From an uncultured Prevotella sp. (lineage in GTDB: Bacteria > Bacteroidota > Bacteroidia > Bacteroidales > Bacteroidaceae), in assembly GCA_937898715.1 (NCBI GenBank), contig CALEKA010000008.1, forward strand, positions 1 through 39,963: a DNA stretch of 39,963 bases. The letters are read 5' to 3'. Below the pieces are notes generated by a model, which saw only the letters and a list, made by a program, of their open reading frames with translations, did not search any database and was not told where the DNA came from. Of the stretch, positions 39,950 through 39,963 are shown piece by piece (the first letter of the stretch is position 1; each line of letters opens with the position of its first letter). The translations under genes and the position numbers were made by a program.

Positions 39950-39963
39950 CAGCCAGTTCTGTG
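39950..39963. repeat. Start of another type-A palindromic element at the window edge
   Basis: CAGCCAGTTCTGTG at the window end is the same sequence that leads into the type-A hairpins at 31599 and 37493, so another element probably starts here. Confidence 0.6.

Overview
The window looks like chromosomal DNA from a member of the Bacteroidales, most likely a Prevotellaceae-type genome (Prevotella/Alloprevotella-like). The reasons are: promoters of the Bacteroidetes type (TTTG, 18-20 bases, TAnnTTTG) upstream of several genes, little use of Shine-Dalgarno sites, families typical of the group (DUF3822, DUF4250, DUF5723, GLUG-repeat surface protein, a Cys-less PurF-like enzyme), and intergenic DNA full of palindromic repeats. 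I could run no database search; family names come from motif recognition.

Layout. 1-3100: end of a palindromic repeat, prmA, two tiny membrane-protein genes (91 and 36 aa) and gpmI with a strong terminator. 3545-9578: a phosphate-linked block, with a PiT-type transporter and an overlapping OprP-like porin on the minus strand, diverging from an OmpR-type response regulator and its histidine kinase on the plus strand. 9712-11136: a PurF-like enzyme without the N-terminal catalytic Cys. 11318-13316: two copies of a ~240-bp palindromic element in opposite orientation, bracketing DUF4250, VanZ-like and DUF3822 genes, followed by rsmD. 14075-19657: a minus-strand polysaccharide O-acylation module (MBOAT acyltransferase and two DHHW/AlgX-like exported proteins) with an SGNH hydrolase upstream. 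19975-21690: an AspT/YidE-type transporter behind a structured leader. 22094-26199: prmC and ribD (divergent, 22 bases apart), a rhomboid protease, and a membrane-anchored endonuclease/exonuclease/phosphatase protein. 26354-31392: a 1619-aa GLUG surface protein, followed after 5 bases by a 57-aa peptide gene. 32032-33519: cysS. 34112-37392: a lipoprotein/DUF5723 outer-membrane pair. 37884-39899: a lipoprotein-like TPR histidine kinase of the LytS type.

How genes work together. The PiT transporter, porin and two-component system form a plausible phosphate uptake and sensing unit. The MBOAT and DHHW proteins form a plausible glycan acetylation machine. The 1619-aa protein with its small peptide, and the lipoprotein with DUF5723, are two cell-surface pairs of unknown role.

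The most striking unexplained content is in the gene gaps. There are short hairpins in two related sequence types whose stem differences are compensatory, nested into ~260-290-bp palindromes. There is a second, larger palindromic element whose end lies just upstream of three start codons. Heptad AAGTATT-like repeats follow the stop codons of five genes in one constant orientation. Tandem repeats of 22, 9, 45 and ~86 bp also occur, the last carrying multiplied promoter sequences in front of cysS. No tRNA, rRNA, CRISPR array or complete insertion sequence with a transposase was seen.
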